DNA of 64,000 nt, from positions 26,653-90,652 of the forward strand of contig CACXBB010000004.1 in assembly GCA_902765735.1 (NCBI GenBank), written 5' to 3'. The notes under the pieces were generated by a model. That model was not told the DNA's origin, did no database searches, and saw only the letters and a list, made by a program, of their open reading frames with translations. The position numbers and the translations under genes were made by a program. Positions 53,524-61,592 of this stretch are shown here, piece by piece. Positions within the stretch are counted from its first letter, which is position 1, and the number at the start of each line of letters is the position of its first letter. Source of the DNA: an uncultured Eubacteriales bacterium (lineage in GTDB: Bacteria > Bacillota > Clostridia > Christensenellales > Aristaeellaceae).

Positions 53524-53552
53524 AGTTTACCACGTTAAAGCGATCCTGTCAA
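53524..53552 (-). promoter_or_regulatory. Promoter of the T-box/symporter unit
   Basis: On the minus strand TTGACA (53547-53552), a 17-bp spacer and TAAACT (53524-53529), just upstream of the T-box stem I. Confidence 0.8.
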
Positions 53553-53565
53553 GCAAATTTTGCGT

Positions 53566-54591
53566 TCATTTTTTGCGATTGTAGACGAATTTCCCCTGGA
53601 GCACGAAGTTCAGCGCGTACATGATGATCTGCACGATCAGGTACGCCAGGAAGAAACGGCCCGCCATCAGGTCAGACAGCGGCTTGACCACCAGCAGGTT
53701 GACAGCCAGGTTGGCGACGGCCAGCAGCGCGTACTTTATGAGCTCCGGCAGCCAGTCCTGCTTGCTCTCATAGACCACCTTCTTGTTGACGATGAAGTTC
53801 ACCGTGGAGGACACTACCCTTGCCACGGTCTGGCTCAGTCGCGCCCGACCGCCGGTCACGGCCATCATGATAAGCACCATCACCGCATCGACGACGAAGG
53901 CCAGCATCGACGACGCCGCGAACTTCAGTATGCAGGCGTAGATCTTGAAGGAATCCCTAAAGGGGTGGAAGCTGGAGGCGGAGTTGTCGTCAATGTAGAC
54001 GGTCTCGATGGTCTCCTCATGGATCTCGATGCCCTCCCGCGCGGCGTAGAGCAGCATGTTGATCTCGTACTCGTAGCGCTCCCCGGGGATCTCGCGGAAC
54101 TTCTCCATGCACGCCCGGTCGAAGGCCCTAAGCCCGGTCTGGGTGTCCCGCACCTTCACGCCGCTGGCGATGGCGAACACCTGCCGGGTGACGCCGTTGC
54201 CGAACCGGCTGCGCAAGGGCACGTTGCCGTCGAAGGCCCGGCTGCCCAGCACCAGCGTGCCGGGGCGACGCCGAGCGGATTCCACCACCCTGCGGATGTC
54301 CTCGTAGCGGTGCTGGCCGTCGGCGTCGGCGGTGACCGCCATGTCGCACTCCGGCAGCTTCTCCAGAACGTAATTCATCGCCGTCTTGAGCGCCGCGCCC
54401 TTGCCCTTATTGACCTCGTGGTTCAGGAGCACGCACCCCTCGGGCACCTGGGCGAATATGGGGTCGTATTCGCTGCCGCTTCCGTCGTTGACCACCACCG
54501 GCACGAACTCCGGGTCCGTAAGGAAGCGCTCCAGCATGGGGATCATGTCCTGCGTGGGATGGTAGGCCGGCACAATCAGCGCAATCTTCAT
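53566..54591 (-). CDS. GT2 glycosyltransferase fused to GtrA domain
   Basis: A 341-residue protein. An N-terminal GT2 domain of the dolichyl-phosphate-mannose-synthase type (residues 1-210: ALIVPAYHPTQDMIPMLERF, VTADADGQHRYEDI, TQTGLRAFD) is followed by a GtrA-like four-helix membrane domain (about 225-338). It probably links a sugar to a polyprenyl phosphate and flips it, for wall or teichoic/glycolipid decoration. It lies 15 bp after the TraX gene on the same strand. Confidence 0.9.
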   Translation of the reverse strand: MKIALIVPAYHPTQDMIPMLERFLTDPEFVPVVVNDGSGSEYDPIFAQVPEGCVLLNHEVNKGKGAALKTAMNYVLEKLPECDMAVTADADGQHRYEDIRRVVESARRRPGTLVLGSRAFDGNVPLRSRFGNGVTRQVFAIASGVKVRDTQTGLRAFDRACMEKFREIPGERYEYEINMLLYAAREGIEIHEETIETVYIDDNSASSFHPFRDSFKIYACILKFAASSMLAFVVDAVMVLIMMAVTGGRARLSQTVARVVSSTVNFIVNKKVVYESKQDWLPELIKYALLAVANLAVNLLVVKPLSDLMAGRFFLAYLIVQIIMYALNFVLQGKFVYNRKK

Positions 54592-54606
54592 TGGTATTAC
54601 CTCGTA

Positions 54607-55395
54607 TCACATGGTCTTCAAGGCCATTTCGATCAGCAGTATGCCGATCAGGTGGCCGGGATAGAACAGGTAGAACACCCATTTGTTGATCTTCAGGCCG
54701 CTGTGGGTGTGGATGCAGATCGGTATCAGCGCCAGAATCGCGAACACCTGCATGCCGAAGGACAGCCCGAACAGCCTGTACCCGCTGCCCTGCAAGGCCC
54801 ACCACAGCATGAACGCCCCCACCACCGGCAGCGCCGTCCACCACCGCGCGCCGAACAGGTAGAACAGCGCGATCAGCGCCACGCCCTTCCAGCCGTAGTC
54901 GATGCACCCCTGCGCCCGCCAGACGAACAGCATGAGCGCCAGCGTCAGCACCAGCTTCTTTTCTCGGATCGTCCATATGAGCATCAGGCCGAGGGCCAGC
55001 GTCAGGAATATGCTGGGGTGGCCCCAGCTCTCCACGTAGAAATTAAGCACCGCGCCCACGGGATTGTCCTTGAACGCGATGGCGTACATCGCGGGATAGG
55101 TGTGTGCCATCGCCAGCGCGTAGAACGGCTGGGAGATGAGCCCGATCAGCACAAGCCGGCTTAAATACTTCAGGTGGTTTTTGGAGTAAATGCAGCCCAC
55201 GGCGATGCAGTAGGCGTAGATCGGGAAGGCCAGGCGGCCCACGCAGCGCATGACGTTGGACTGAAACAGCATCTTGCCCGTGTGGTCGATCAGCATCGAG
55301 GCCATCGCGATCAGCTTGAGCAGATTGGTGTCGGTATTCAGCCCCACCTGACTGTATTTAAGCGGCCATTTCGCGCCCTTTTTACTCGCGGCCAT
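54607..55395 (-). CDS. TraX family membrane protein
   Basis: A 262-residue polytopic membrane protein of the TraX family. It opens with LLKLIAMASMLIDHTGKMLF and RLAFPIYAYCIAVG, and ends FYLFYPGHLIGILL. TraX acetylates F pilin in plasmid F; chromosomal homologues in Clostridia are acyltransferase-like with unknown targets. No conjugation genes are near. Start after AGGGAGG. Confidence 0.88.
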   Translation of the reverse strand: MAASKKGAKWPLKYSQVGLNTDTNLLKLIAMASMLIDHTGKMLFQSNVMRCVGRLAFPIYAYCIAVGCIYSKNHLKYLSRLVLIGLISQPFYALAMAHTYPAMYAIAFKDNPVGAVLNFYVESWGHPSIFLTLALGLMLIWTIREKKLVLTLALMLFVWRAQGCIDYGWKGVALIALFYLFGARWWTALPVVGAFMLWWALQGSGYRLFGLSFGMQVFAILALIPICIHTHSGLKINKWVFYLFYPGHLIGILLIEMALKTM

Positions 55396-55439
55396 TCGTG
55401 AACCTCCCTAATACGGAGTGGAACATTAAATCAAACAAC

Positions 55440-55465
55440 GGGGGCGGACATCGCATGCCGCCCCA
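55440..55465 (-). terminator. Possible hairpin terminator after the histidine kinase
   Basis: GGGGCGG pairs with CCGCCCC (55441-55447 with 55458-55464) with a ten-base loop; GTTGTTTGATTT follows on the minus strand. Confidence 0.5.
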
Positions 55466-55482
55466 CGGGATTCCCTTTGGTT

Positions 55483-57243
55483 TCAGGCTTCGTCGTTGAA
55501 TATGGTCTCCTTGCCGGGCTGCTCCCTGGGGGCCAGCGGCAGGGTGATGAGGAACTCGGTGCCCTCCCCCAGCTTGGACTGCACCTCGATCTCGCCGTTC
55601 ATGGAGCGCACGATGTGCTTGACGATGGCCAGGCCCAGGCCGGTGCCGCCCATCTGGCGGGAGCGGCCCTTGTCCACGCGGTAGAAGCGCTCGAACAGCC
55701 GGGGCAGGTGCTCCTCCGCGATGCCGATGCCGGTGTCGGAGATGGTCACGTTGGCCTCGTTCTCATTGGAGAACACCTGCACCGTCACCGACCCGCCGGG
55801 CTTGTTGTACTTGATGGCGTTCTCCGTCAGGTTGATGAGCAGCTGCTCCACCCGGTCGGGATTGCCCATGATGTAGACCGGCTCGTCGTTTAAACGGTTG
55901 TTGATGGTCACCTGCTTGTCCGCGGCGTGTATGGACAGCATCTCGCATACGTCGTGGGCCTTCTTGTCCAGCCTTATGCGTTCGATGGCCACCTCGGTGT
56001 CGCCGGACTCCAGCTTGCTGATGGAGAGTATGTCGTTGATGAGCCGCGTGAGCCGCTCGGTCTCCATCATGATGATCCTCAGGAACTTGTGGGCCATCTC
56101 CGGGTTGTCGATGGCGCCGGCGTCCAGCGTCTCCACGAAGCCCTGGATGCTGGTCAGCGGGGTCTTCAATTCGTGGGAGACGTTGGCGGCGAAGTCCGTG
56201 CGCACCTGCTCCAGGCGACGAAGCTCCGTGATGTCCTCCACGATGGCCAGCGCGCCGACGATGCGTCCGTCCTGGCGCATGCAGGACACGTACAGCCTCA
56301 GCGGCCGGTGGCCCCGGCCCACGGCGGTGCGGGCGGCGACCTCGTTGGTGTACACGCCGTCCTGCCGCATGGCCTCCTTGAACAGCTCGTCCAGCCGCAC
56401 GTCCTTGGACGCTTCGTGGATCAAGAGTCCCTCCGCGTTGCCCACGATGCCCAGCAGCTTCTTGGCCACGGAGGTCACGAAAATCACCCGCAGATCGTCG
56501 TCCACCGCGATGATGCCGTTTTGCATCTGGGACATCACGGTGCTGATGACGTTGTTGCGGTTTCTCTGTTTGAATACCCGGTCCTGAATGCGGGCAATGA
56601 TTGCGTTGTAGGCCCCTGTCTCCGAATCGCTGCCGGAATAATCCTGTATGCGCGCGTCGAAATTGCCCTCGGAGAAGCGATCCAGCGCGCGCATGACGGC
56701 GTTGAGGTACTTCTCGCGCTGACGCATGTAGAACAGCACCACGAGGAAGCACACCATGCAGAACCCGAACACCACCCCGAAGCCCAGCAGCGCGGGGTTG
56801 TTGCTCAGTATGGTGACGACCGTCGCCTCGCGCACCTCATAGACCAAAAATGCGCCATCTTCATAGCGATAGATGGCGAATTGTACGGAGTTTCCATGCG
56901 GGGCGGCATGCCGGTTGAGATTCAGCCTGCCGGCCTCCGCGATGGATAATTCGTCGTCATAGATCTGCTCGTGCATGCCTTCGGACAGGTAGACCGGCTG
57001 ACCTTCGCCGTTGAAGAGGCCGAAAGCCATGCGATGCCCCGCGAACATATCCTCGAGGATGCCGACGCGCGCGTCCATGTCAAGATCCTTGCTGATATTG
57101 ATGACGCTGGCGCAGTAATCCCGCAGCCGCGCGCGGTTTTCCTGGTTTTCCTCGTCGGCGAGCCTCGAACAGCTGTAGCCGAACAGCAACGCAAGCGCTG
57201 CCAGCGCAATCAGGGTTACAATGACTGCAACCCTTGATCTCAT
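55483..57243 (-). CDS. PhoR/WalK-type sensor histidine kinase
   Basis: A 586-residue membrane kinase. A first membrane helix (about 5-24), an extracellular sensor of about 130 residues, a second helix (about 150-172), HAMP-like linker, a PAS domain (about 230-340) and HisKA with VSHELKTPLTSIQGF (phospho-His). The HATPase_c domain has NLTENAIKYNKPGG, DTGIGIAEEHLPRLFERF and GTGLGLAIVKHI. It phosphorylates the regulator encoded just upstream (four-base ATGA overlap). PhoR is the best family match, but no pst or phoU genes are near. Confidence 0.92.
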   Translation of the reverse strand: MRSRVAVIVTLIALAALALLFGYSCSRLADEENQENRARLRDYCASVINISKDLDMDARVGILEDMFAGHRMAFGLFNGEGQPVYLSEGMHEQIYDDELSIAEAGRLNLNRHAAPHGNSVQFAIYRYEDGAFLVYEVREATVVTILSNNPALLGFGVVFGFCMVCFLVVLFYMRQREKYLNAVMRALDRFSEGNFDARIQDYSGSDSETGAYNAIIARIQDRVFKQRNRNNVISTVMSQMQNGIIAVDDDLRVIFVTSVAKKLLGIVGNAEGLLIHEASKDVRLDELFKEAMRQDGVYTNEVAARTAVGRGHRPLRLYVSCMRQDGRIVGALAIVEDITELRRLEQVRTDFAANVSHELKTPLTSIQGFVETLDAGAIDNPEMAHKFLRIIMMETERLTRLINDILSISKLESGDTEVAIERIRLDKKAHDVCEMLSIHAADKQVTINNRLNDEPVYIMGNPDRVEQLLINLTENAIKYNKPGGSVTVQVFSNENEANVTISDTGIGIAEEHLPRLFERFYRVDKGRSRQMGGTGLGLAIVKHIVRSMNGEIEVQSKLGEGTEFLITLPLAPREQPGKETIFNDEA

Positions 57244-57941
57244 AGGCGATTCTCCTGACGGTCGTTGAATTTGTAGCCGACGCCGCGGATGGTCTCGATG
57301 TAGTGGGCGTCATCCCCCAGCTTCTGGCGGATGTGGCGGATGTGCACGTCCACGGTGCGGGTCTCGCCGTAGAATTCATAGCCCCAGATGCGGTCCAGCA
57401 GGAAGTCGCGGGTCAGCACCTTGCCGCGGCTCAAAACCAGCAGCTTCAGAAGCTCGAACTCCTTGAGGGTCAGGCTCAGCTTTTCGCCGTTGCGGAAGGC
57501 CTCGTAGTTGCCCACGTCGATGGTCAGGCCGCCCACGTGCAGTATGCCCTCTTCCTCGTTCTGGGGCGCGGCGCGGCGCAGCAGGGCCTTCACGCGGGCG
57601 ATCAGCTCGCGCACGGAGAAGGGCTTGGTGATGTAGTCGTCCGCGCCCAGCTCCAGGCCCAGGATCTTGTCCACCTCGTCGCCCTTGGCGGTGAGCATGA
57701 TGATCGGGATATCCGCGGTCGTAGGCGCGCTCTTGAGCCTGCGGCAGACCTCCATACCGTCTATGCCGGGCAGCATAATGTCCAGCAGAACCATTGCGGG
57801 ACGCTCATGCGCACAAACCACCAGCGCGTCTTCGCCCGTAGCGGCAGTGACAACCCGGTAGCCGGAAGCCTCAAGATTGAAAGAAAGCAATTCGAGGATA
57901 TGAGCTTCGTCATCGACGGCCAGAATCAGTTCATTTGCCAT
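57240..57941 (-). CDS. PhoB-type response regulator (OmpR family)
   Basis: A 233-residue regulator. The receiver (1-120) has the acidic pair in AVDDEAH, phospho-Asp in VLLDIMLPGIDGME and Lys in LTAKGDEVDK. The C-terminal winged helix (135-230) has DRIWGYEFYGETRTVDVHIR and GVGYKF. It is 32 bp after nrdR and overlaps the kinase gene. Targets unknown. Confidence 0.93.
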   Translation of the reverse strand: MANELILAVDDEAHILELLSFNLEASGYRVVTAATGEDALVVCAHERPAMVLLDIMLPGIDGMEVCRRLKSAPTTADIPIIMLTAKGDEVDKILGLELGADDYITKPFSVRELIARVKALLRRAAPQNEEEGILHVGGLTIDVGNYEAFRNGEKLSLTLKEFELLKLLVLSRGKVLTRDFLLDRIWGYEFYGETRTVDVHIRHIRQKLGDDAHYIETIRGVGYKFNDRQENRL

Positions 57942-57973
57942 GTGCGTTTCCTCTTTCCTTATTTAGTATTTGG

Positions 57974-58462
57974 TTATCTGACGGTGTCGCCATCAGTTGG
58001 ACCCGGGTCAAAATCGGCCAGCAGCTTGTTCAACTCGTCCCGGAAGGACTGGATGTCCCTGAACTGGCGATAGACCGAGGCGAAGCGCACGTAGGCGACC
58101 TCGTCCACCTTTTTGAGCTCCTCCATCACCAATTCCCCGATCATCTTGCTGGTGACCTCGTTCTCGGCCTGGCTGTTGAGCCGCTGCTCAATCTGCCGGA
58201 CCATCTCCTCGATCCGTTCAAGCGGGACCGGGCGCTTTTCGCAGGACTTCACGATGCCCGAGCGCAGCTTGCCCACGTCGAAGGCCTCCCGCGTCTGGTC
58301 CTTCTTGACAACCATCAACGGCACCAGATCGATGCGCTCGTAGGTCGTAAACCGGCGTCCGCAGTTCTCGCACTCCCTGCGGCGGCGGATCGTCGTGGCG
58401 TCCTCGCTCTGCCGGGAATCCACGACGCGGCTCTGAGTGCATCCACAATAGGCGCATTTCAT
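57974..58462 (-). CDS. nrdR: Transcriptional repressor NrdR
   Basis: A 162-residue repressor of ribonucleotide reductase genes. The N-terminal zinc ribbon is CAYC...CENC with [20 protein letters not shown], followed by an ATP-cone (about 48-140) that senses ATP/dATP. ATG 58462 is chosen after AAGAGGTGG; a GTG three codons upstream overlaps that site. nrdG and nrdD lie 3-4 kb away, and the nrdD upstream region carries two NrdR-box-like sites. Confidence 0.96.
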   Translation of the reverse strand: MKCAYCGCTQSRVVDSRQSEDATTIRRRRECENCGRRFTTYERIDLVPLMVVKKDQTREAFDVGKLRSGIVKSCEKRPVPLERIEEMVRQIEQRLNSQAENEVTSKMIGELVMEELKKVDEVAYVRFASVYRQFRDIQSFRDELNKLLADFDPGPTDGDTVR

Positions 58463-58485
58463 CTTTACCACCTCTTGCTTATTCT

Positions 58486-58514
58486 ATTATACACAATTCC
58501 ACCGGTAAAGTCCA
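58486..58514 (-). promoter_or_regulatory. Promoter of the nrdR-phoB-phoR unit
   Basis: On the minus strand TGGACT (58509-58514), a 17-bp spacer and TATAAT (58486-58491), 24 bp before nrdR. Confidence 0.55.
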
Positions 58515-58590
58515 GTATTTTTTTAATTTCTTCGACAATTCCTTTAATTTATTGGGAAACGGGGACAAATGCCACAATATAAAATACAGC

Positions 58591-58617
58591 TTGACATATA
58601 ATATATAATAATATTAA
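58591..58617 (+). promoter_or_regulatory. Possible promoter of the DUF4097 gene
   Basis: TTGACA at 58591-58596 is followed by a run of TATAAT/TAATAT sequence. The best-placed -10, TATTAA (58612-58617), leaves a 15-bp spacer, so the exact promoter is uncertain. Confidence 0.4.
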
Positions 58618-58633
58618 AAGGAGGTTACGCCCC

Positions 58634-59629
58634 ATGACGACGAAAAACGATTTCATGGACCGTCTCGATGCGCTGACGGCGGCGCTGCCGGAATCGGAGC
58701 GCGAGCGGCTTAAGACCTATTTTGCGGAGATGATCGACGACCGGGTGGAGATGGGCATGGACGAGGAATCGGCGATACGGGCGCTGGGCACGCCGGAGGA
58801 GCTGCTCAGGGACGTCGCGCCCGCCGCGCTGACGAGCGCCGCCGGGGACGATCACGCCTGCGCGGGCGAGATCCGCGAGGTCCGCATCCACATGAAAAAC
58901 ACCGACGTGCAGGTGCTCCGCCAGTCCCTGACCGGCGGCATGAGCGCCCAGCTCCGGGCTTCCGAGTCGGACCGCTTCACCTGGAATCTCACCGACGGCG
59001 TGCTGACCGTCTCAGAGACGGACCGGGTGCGCCGGTCGTTCTTCCGCCGCGACGCCAGGCTGTCGCTGATACTGTCCGACTGCGTACCGGAGAAGCTGAT
59101 CGTGGACAGCTACGGCGGCGACTTGAACGTGTCCGGCGTGGAGATCGCCGACACCGCGGTGCTGACGGCCTCCTCCGGCGACATCAAGCTGCTCCGCGTG
59201 AGCTGCCGCGGGCGCCTGGAGGCCACCGCCAGCAGCGGCGACATACAGCTTAAGCAGATGAACGCGGGCATCCTGCGGGTGCGCACCACCTCCGGCGACG
59301 CGGAGTGCGACGGCCTGCGGGCGGAGGCGGCGTCGTTCGCCGCGGTCTCCGGCGACCTGGAGCTCAAGCACCTCGCGGTCGAAACCACCCTGACCTGCGA
59401 GACCACCTCCGGCGACGTGGAGCTGGAGCGCGCCGCCGCCGCGGACATGCGCATCTCCACCGCCAGCGGCGACATCAAGGTCCGGATGGCCTCGGGGATC
59501 GGTCCGGTGGAGGTCCGCGCGGTGTCCCGAAGCGGCGATGTCAAGGCGCCTTTCGCCGACGTGCCGAACGCGCGGTGCAAAGTTCTGGCAAACTCCGTCA
59601 GCGGCGACATCGAGATCAGCAATGCCTGA
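58634..59629 (+). CDS. DUF1700-like/DUF4097 adhesin-type beta-helix protein
   Basis: A 331-residue protein. The N-terminus (1-60) resembles DUF1700: FMDRLDALTAALPESERERL and EESAIRALGTPEELLRDV. The rest is a DUF4097 right-handed beta-helix with at least eight SGD-type turns (ASSGDIKLL, ASSGDIQLK, TTSGDAECD, AVSGDLELK, TTSGDVELE, TASGDIKVR, SRSGDVKAP, SVSGDIEIS). No membrane helix or signal is visible, unlike most DUF4097 proteins. Such proteins are often controlled by PadR-type regulators, but none is adjacent. Start follows AGGAGG. Function unknown. Confidence 0.85.
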   Translation: MTTKNDFMDRLDALTAALPESERERLKTYFAEMIDDRVEMGMDEESAIRALGTPEELLRDVAPAALTSAAGDDHACAGEIREVRIHMKNTDVQVLRQSLTGGMSAQLRASESDRFTWNLTDGVLTVSETDRVRRSFFRRDARLSLILSDCVPEKLIVDSYGGDLNVSGVEIADTAVLTASSGDIKLLRVSCRGRLEATASSGDIQLKQMNAGILRVRTTSGDAECDGLRAEAASFAAVSGDLELKHLAVETTLTCETTSGDVELERAAAADMRISTASGDIKVRMASGIGPVEVRAVSRSGDVKAPFADVPNARCKVLANSVSGDIEISNA

Positions 59630-59638
59630 TCCCAGGGT

Positions 59639-59800
59639 GACTTCATCGGATGACAAATTTGTTTCAGTGGCTTCAAATCCTATCGTAGGGACGCCATTTA
59701 TGGCGTCCGCGTCATCGAATCCGCCTGAACCGGACGCCATAAATGGCGTCCCTACGGTGTATTCGCCGGTCTTGTAACACTTCTGTAATCCGATGAAGTC
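59639..59800. repeat. Nested inverted-repeat element (162 bp)
   Basis: Outer arms GACTTCATCGGAT (59639-59651) and ATCCGATGAAGTC (59788-59800) are exact inverted copies and enclose the CGTAGGG palindrome at 59684-59756. It begins ten bases after the DUF4097 stop. No coding capacity. Confidence 0.8.
59684..59756. repeat. CGTAGGG palindromic element, copy B
   Basis: A perfect 26-bp inverted repeat (59684-59709 with 59731-59756) around a 21-bp loop. Ends CGTAGGGACG/CGTCCCTACG match the style of 50704-50782. Confidence 0.9.
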
Positions 59801-59824
59801 GCCGTTGCGTGATCCATTCCCCCG

Positions 59825-59853
59825 TTGCCATTCCGCGGACGGTATGGTATAAT
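59825..59853 (+). promoter_or_regulatory. Promoter of the TPR-DUF4037-nrdG operon
   Basis: TTGCCA (59825-59830), a 17-bp spacer and TATAAT (59848-59853), 28 bp before the start. Confidence 0.75.
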
Positions 59854-59881
59854 CCATTGAAAAGCACAGGAGGTCATGCCC

Positions 59882-60652
59882 GTGGAGATGCAAAACCCGA
59901 TCCGGCCCGTGCCGCAGCAGCGCATACGTGACAAGATGGACGAGTACATGTCCCGCCGGGACTACGCCGGGGCGGAGCGCCACCTGCGCTACTGGCTGGA
60001 GGAGGCCCGCGCGGGCCGTGACCGCCGGGGTGAGCTGATGGTTTTGAACGAGCTGGTGGGCCACTGTCGCAAGACTGGCAACCGGGACGCGGCCATGTCC
60101 TTCGCGGACGCGGCGCTCAGGCTGGTGGACGCGCTGGACTTCGCGGGCAGCATCAGCGAGGGCACCACCTGCGTCAACATCGCCACGGCCATGAACGCCT
60201 TCGGCGACAACGAGGCGGCGCTTACGCTGTTTGAACGCGCCCGGGCGGCCTACGAGGCCAGCCCCGCCACGGAACCCGGGTTGCTGGGCGGGCTTTACAA
60301 CAACATGGCGCTGACCTGCGCGGCGCTCAAGCGCTGGGACGAGGCGCTGGCGCTGTATGATAAGGCCATGGAGCAGATGGACCGCGCGCCGCACGGGGCG
60401 CTTGAGCAGGCCATCACCTGCCTGAACATGGCAAATCTGATCGAGGACCGGGACGGCATGGAGGCCGGGGAGGCGCGCATCTACGACCTGCTGGACCGGA
60501 CGTCGGCGCTCTTGGACAGCGAAGGCATCCCCCATGACGGCTACTACGCCTTCGTGTGCGAAAAGTGCGCCCCCACCTTTGAATACTACGGCTGGTTCGC
60601 CGACGCGGAACGCCTGAGACAGGAGGCGGCGCGCATCTATGAAGGGCATTGA
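59882..60652 (+). CDS. Tetratricopeptide-repeat protein
   Basis: A 256-residue helical protein. At least three TPR-like helix pairs are visible (YAGAERHLRYWLEEARAGRD, DNEAALTLFERARAAYEAS, RWDEALALYDKAMEQMDRA). The GTG at 59882 has the best spacing (eight bases) from AGGAGG; ATG 59876 is only two bases away and ATG 59888 fourteen. Its 3' end overlaps the DUF4037-like gene by 14 bp, so the two proteins are probably partners. Function unknown. Confidence 0.82.
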   Translation: MEMQNPIRPVPQQRIRDKMDEYMSRRDYAGAERHLRYWLEEARAGRDRRGELMVLNELVGHCRKTGNRDAAMSFADAALRLVDALDFAGSISEGTTCVNIATAMNAFGDNEAALTLFERARAAYEASPATEPGLLGGLYNNMALTCAALKRWDEALALYDKAMEQMDRAPHGALEQAITCLNMANLIEDRDGMEAGEARIYDLLDRTSALLDSEGIPHDGYYAFVCEKCAPTFEYYGWFADAERLRQEAARIYEGH

Positions 60653-61580
60653 GATCGCCAGGGCCTATTTTGAACAGTTCGGGCGGCCCATGCTTGAGGA
60701 ACAGTTCCCGGACCTCGTGCCGCTGGTCGCCGCGGGGCTGACCGGCAGCGGCTCGGAGTGCTACGGCTACGACGACGCGGTGTCCGCCGATCACGACTTC
60801 GAGCCGGGCTTCATACTCTTCCTGCCCGGAGAGGACGTGGTGGACCGCCGCCGGGCCTTCCTGCTGGAGCGCGCCTACGATAAACTGCCCCGGGAGTTCA
60901 TGGGGCTGAGGCGTGGATTGATGGCCCCGGTGGGCGGGCCGCGCCGGGGCGTGGTGCGCACCGGGGAATACTATCGGGAGAAGGTCGGCGCGCCGGACGG
61001 CGTGCTCACCCTCGGCCAGTGGCTGAGCTTGCCGGAGCACGCGCTGTCGGAGGCCGTAAACGGGGAAATTTTCTTCGACGGCTGCGGCGAGGTCACCCGC
61101 ATCCGCGCGGGCCTGTCCCATTATCCCGAGGATGTCCGGCGGAAGAAGCTGGCCGGGTCCCTCCTGCTGATGGGCCAGTCCGGCCAGTACAACTACGCCC
61201 GCTGCCTGCGCCACGGGGAGAGAGGCGCGGCCCAGCTCGCGGCGGTGGAATTTGTACAGAGCGCCATGCACGCGGTGTTTTTGTTAAACGGCGTCTACAT
61301 GCCCTACTACAAGTGGCAGTTCCGCGCCATGCGGGGGCTCAGGAAGCTGTCCCTGCTGGCGGAGGTGCTGGAGTACCTGCTGACCACCGGCAACGACGAC
61401 GGCCTCGCCGGCGAAAAGCAGGCGGTCATGGAGGGCGTCGCCGGGGATGTGATCCGGGAACTCCGCGCCCAGGGCCTGACGAAGGCCGACGGCGGCGACC
61501 TGGAGGCGCACGCCTACTCCGTCAACGATTCGATCTCGGACGGCTGGCTCCGCAACCTGCACGTGCTGGCCGCGATATAA
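60639..61580 (+). CDS. DUF4037-like nucleotidyltransferase-fold protein
   Basis: A 313-residue protein. The N-terminal region carries GSGSECYGYDDAVSADHDFE, resembling the GSx(n)D-type site of DUF4037 and other polymerase-beta-like nucleotidyltransferases, with two acidic residues that could bind metal. The C-terminal two thirds is helical. What it adenylylates, if anything, is unknown. It overlaps the TPR gene and lies 12 bp before nrdG, so all three share an operon. Confidence 0.75.
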   Translation: MKGIEIARAYFEQFGRPMLEEQFPDLVPLVAAGLTGSGSECYGYDDAVSADHDFEPGFILFLPGEDVVDRRRAFLLERAYDKLPREFMGLRRGLMAPVGGPRRGVVRTGEYYREKVGAPDGVLTLGQWLSLPEHALSEAVNGEIFFDGCGEVTRIRAGLSHYPEDVRRKKLAGSLLLMGQSGQYNYARCLRHGERGAAQLAAVEFVQSAMHAVFLLNGVYMPYYKWQFRAMRGLRKLSLLAEVLEYLLTTGNDDGLAGEKQAVMEGVAGDVIRELRAQGLTKADGGDLEAHAYSVNDSISDGWLRNLHVLAAI

Positions 61581-61592
61581 GAGGTATAAACC

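Noticed and set aside
54607..55395. TraX as evidence of a conjugative element
   Set aside because: No relaxase, coupling protein or type IV secretion genes are present; chromosomal TraX homologues are common in Clostridia.
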